The notes under the pieces are model-generated. The model worked only from the letters and a program-made list of their open reading frames with translations, did no database searches and was not told where the DNA came from. This document shows, in pieces, positions 61,755 to 64,000 of a stretch of 64,000 bases of DNA. The position numbers and the translations under genes are program-made. Position 1 is the first letter of the stretch, and each line of letters starts with the position of its first letter. Origin of the DNA: Avena insularis (taxonomy: Eukaryota; Streptophyta; Magnoliopsida; Poales; Poaceae); contig CM042688.1 in the NCBI GenBank assembly GCA_023614405.1, forward strand, positions 444,964,028 to 445,028,027, written 5' to 3'.

Positions 61755-64000
61755 CATTACAAGAAAAGTTTCCTTCCGCAACGAATTGGCCCGACGGTCG
61801 TCGTAGAAGGCGCGTCTTCCGCGACGAAATTCTCGGCTTTGTCGTGGCTGATGGAATTTTTTTTCCGGTTTCGTGGCCCTCTACTATGACGGATCTGCTA
61901 AAAACATGGAGGAAGCTCGGCCAGCGCATGGCAGAAGCAAGATTTTCGTTTCCTAGCGTGATGTTGACTCGCCGAAGTCTTTTGAGGCGTGTGGGTCCCG
62001 TATGTCAGTGTCTCTAGCGGATCATACTTTTCGGTCACGCCTCCCTGATTTGAACTCGATAACATAGCTCGAGGCGTCTGCCGTTTAGTCAGGCTGCTAG
62101 GTCCCACATGTCAGCATCTCATTAGAAGGATCATGTGTATGATGGAATTTTTTTCTTGGCTTGCGCTACCCCGTTCCGAGTTGATAGCGCTGCTCGACGC
62201 ATCTACCGTTTAACCAACAACCTGAGCCCCACATGTCATCCTCTCATTAGAAGAAATGTGTGTATGATGGATTTTTTCCTTGGCTCGCACTACCCTGTTT
62301 CAAAGTTGATAGCGCTGTTCGATGCATCTACCGTTTAATCACGATGCTGGGCCCCACATGTCATCCTCTCATTAGAAGAAACGTGTCTATGATGGAATTT
62401 TGTCCTTCGCTGGTGCTACCCCGTTCCGAGTTGATAGCGCTGCTCGACGCATCTACAGTTTAACCAACCTCCTGAGCCCCATATGTCATCCTCTTATTAA
62501 AAGAAACGTGTGTAGGATGGATTTTTTTCCTTGGCTCATGCTACCCTGTCCCGAACTTGATAGCGTTGTTCGATGCATCTACCGTTTTATCACGATGTTG
62601 GGCCCCACATGTCATCCTCTCATTAGAAGAAATGTGTGTATGATGGATTTTTTACTCTCTGTCGCGCCTTCGTGTTCCGAACTTGATAGCGTTGCTCGCT
62701 GCATCAGTCATTTATTCAGGCTAGTGGGTCCCTTATGTCAGCCTCACATTAGAAGAATCGGTTGTATGATGGAATTTTTTTCTTCTATAGCGCTACCCTA
62801 ATCCGAACTAGATAGCGTTGCTCGACGAATCTGCCGTTTTCTCACGCTGCTGGGTCCCCCATTTCAGCCTCTCATTACAAGAAATGTGTACATGCTGAAC
62901 TTTTTCTCGCTCGCGCCTCCCTATTTCAAACTGACAACGTTGCTCGATGCAGCATCTGTATAAGGTCGCGCTACTGGGTCCCAAATTTCAGCCTCTCTGT
63001 AAATGAAATGTGTGTATGATGGACTTTTTTTGGCCATGTCCGCTATTTTGACCTTGGAACTTGCTGGGTCCCAGATGTCAACCACCTCTGTGCAGGAAAC
63101 GTGTCTATGTTGGGTCCGAACTGAAAGCCTCTATTTGAAAGAAACATGTGTATGTTGGACTGTTTTTTCGCATCCCAGATGTCAGCCTCAGAGTACAAAA
63201 AATGCTCAGAAAGGCCGAATTAAAAAGATTCTGGGCTAACTCGGGGCGGATGCCCTATTCGTCATGGCTTATATTGCATGGGCTCACTTCTAAATTGAAT
63301 GGGCTACGGTCGGTGGCCACAAGACCATGAAAAGGCCGAATTAAAAGGTATTGGGCTATGCTTGGGGCTGATAGGATAATTTCATGGGCTATGCTTGGGC
63401 CTGCTGGGTCCGACATGTCAGCTTCTCTATAAGTGCAACGTGTGTATGGTGGACTTTTTTTCAGCCACGTCCGCTGTTTTCACCGTGGCAGTCGTGTATG
63501 GTCTTACTGCTGGGGCCCTTATGTGAGCCTCTCTGGCATGTTCTGGTTTGTGGGTCCCCGATGCAGCCTTGTATGTTCTGTCTGGTCGGTTCCCGATGGA
63601 AGCCTCTCTATACAAGTATTTAAACTTTTTTTGAACCCACCCTCAAAACAAACTCCAGGGACGCTGCATGCTGGTGGGTCCGTGATGTCAGACTCTCCGT
63701 AATGCGATATTGCTAGGAGAAAAAAAATGTAAACCCAAGATACACACATACACACACAAAGGCGATTCGTACAAAACCTTGAAATCAAATAAATGTAAAC
63801 TGAGTGCCAAATACAGCAAAGATATTAATAGAGAAAATATCATTAAACTTTTATTAATACTAAAATTTCTGTATTAGTCTTCTTAAAATATTTTGTTTGT
63901 CTATGTTTATCGCTTTTAAAATATAAAAGGGCGGTGCTCCTGGCATCTCAATTTATAAAATGCCACATAATGGGGGTATTTTCTTAAAAACATGGGTAGA
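61755..64000. mobile_element. CACTA-type DNA transposon end with subterminal repeats
   Basis: CATTACAAGAAAAG at 61755 matches the CACTACAAGAAA end of plant CACTA elements except for one C-to-T change. It is followed by GC-rich CGACG-containing sequence (CTTCCGCGACGAAATTCTCG) and then by tandem 125-bp repeats, the usual subterminal arrangement. The element runs off the right edge, so the other end, the 3-bp target duplication and any transposase are not visible. From 63451 to 63720 there are degenerate GGGTCC(C/G)-containing repeats. From 63720 to 64000 the sequence is AT-rich with nothing I can name. Confidence 0.6.
62099..62990. repeat. 125-bp subterminal tandem repeats
   Basis: GGCCCCACATGTCATCCTCT or variants recur at about 62100, 62226, 62351, 62477, 62602, 62728, 62852 and 62977 (period 125-126 bp). 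Each is followed by CATTAGAAGAAA, GTGTGTATGATGGA, a T run, and GATAGCG(C/T)TG(C/T)TCGA(C/T)GCATC. More decayed units continue to about 63450. The frames within are repeat artefacts. Confidence 0.9.

Noticed and set aside
62135..62801. Frames across the 125-bp repeats
   Set aside because: The same peptide recurs with the repeat period, and stops fall at repeat positions.
1..64000. tRNA or rRNA genes
   Set aside because: No cloverleaf-like or rRNA-like segment was recognised. The only tRNA-related sequences are primer-binding sites.

Overview
The window looks like intergenic heterochromatin from a large grass genome, most likely a Triticeae species (wheat, barley, rye or Aegilops). The grounds are a classic Stowaway MITE, Ty3/Gypsy elements with LTRs of about 3.8 kb, a CACTA-type end with subterminal repeats, plant-type short GT-AG introns, and no bacterial features. 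I see no intact host gene. Everything coding-like is a transposon protein or a broken fragment. The species and family-level attributions are inference from motifs.

Layout. (1) 1-17847: satellite A, built from about 48-bp (BamHI-site) and about 39-bp subunits with several layers of higher-order repeats. It runs off the left edge. (2) 17848-26150: a low-repeat island with an unidentified gene remnant (18077-18595), a dead Mutator-like transposase on the minus strand (19418-22135), a GC-rich duplicated stretch, an unidentified reading frame, a Stowaway MITE and a broken DUF4283-type gene. (3) 26150-32347: the 3' part of a plus-strand Gypsy element. It has the integrase C-terminus, then two genes in antisense with phase-consistent introns, then the 3' LTR. 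(4) 32348-33835: LTR, PBS and leader of a second, minus-strand LTR element, inserted 11 bp into the 3' LTR of the next one. (5) 33836-43382: a minus-strand Gypsy chromovirus with an extra ORF upstream of gag and a 3.75-kb 5' LTR. (6) 43383-49890: a plus-strand LTR element (partial LTR, PBS, gag with several zinc knuckles). It is split by a 3828-bp solo LTR with a perfect ATAAA target duplication. That solo LTR is a relative of the chromovirus LTR in the opposite orientation. (7) 49936-60412: satellite B, about 167-bp monomers, cut by a 3.5-kb LTR element with a GTGGC target duplication. (8) 60413-61754: non-coding transposon-like sequence. (9) 61755-64000: a CACTA-like end with 125-bp subterminal tandem repeats.

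The most notable points are these. The two satellites, more than 30 kb apart, share a core of about 45 bp in opposite orientations. The Gypsy element at 26-32 kb carries spliced antisense genes whose introns keep frame. The chromovirus has an additional acidic, coiled-coil-like ORF between its primer site and gag. Insertion order can be read from exact boundaries and target-site duplications. The transposase and polyprotein remnants show catalytic-residue substitutions and many TAG/TGA stops, so the autonomous elements seen here are inactive.
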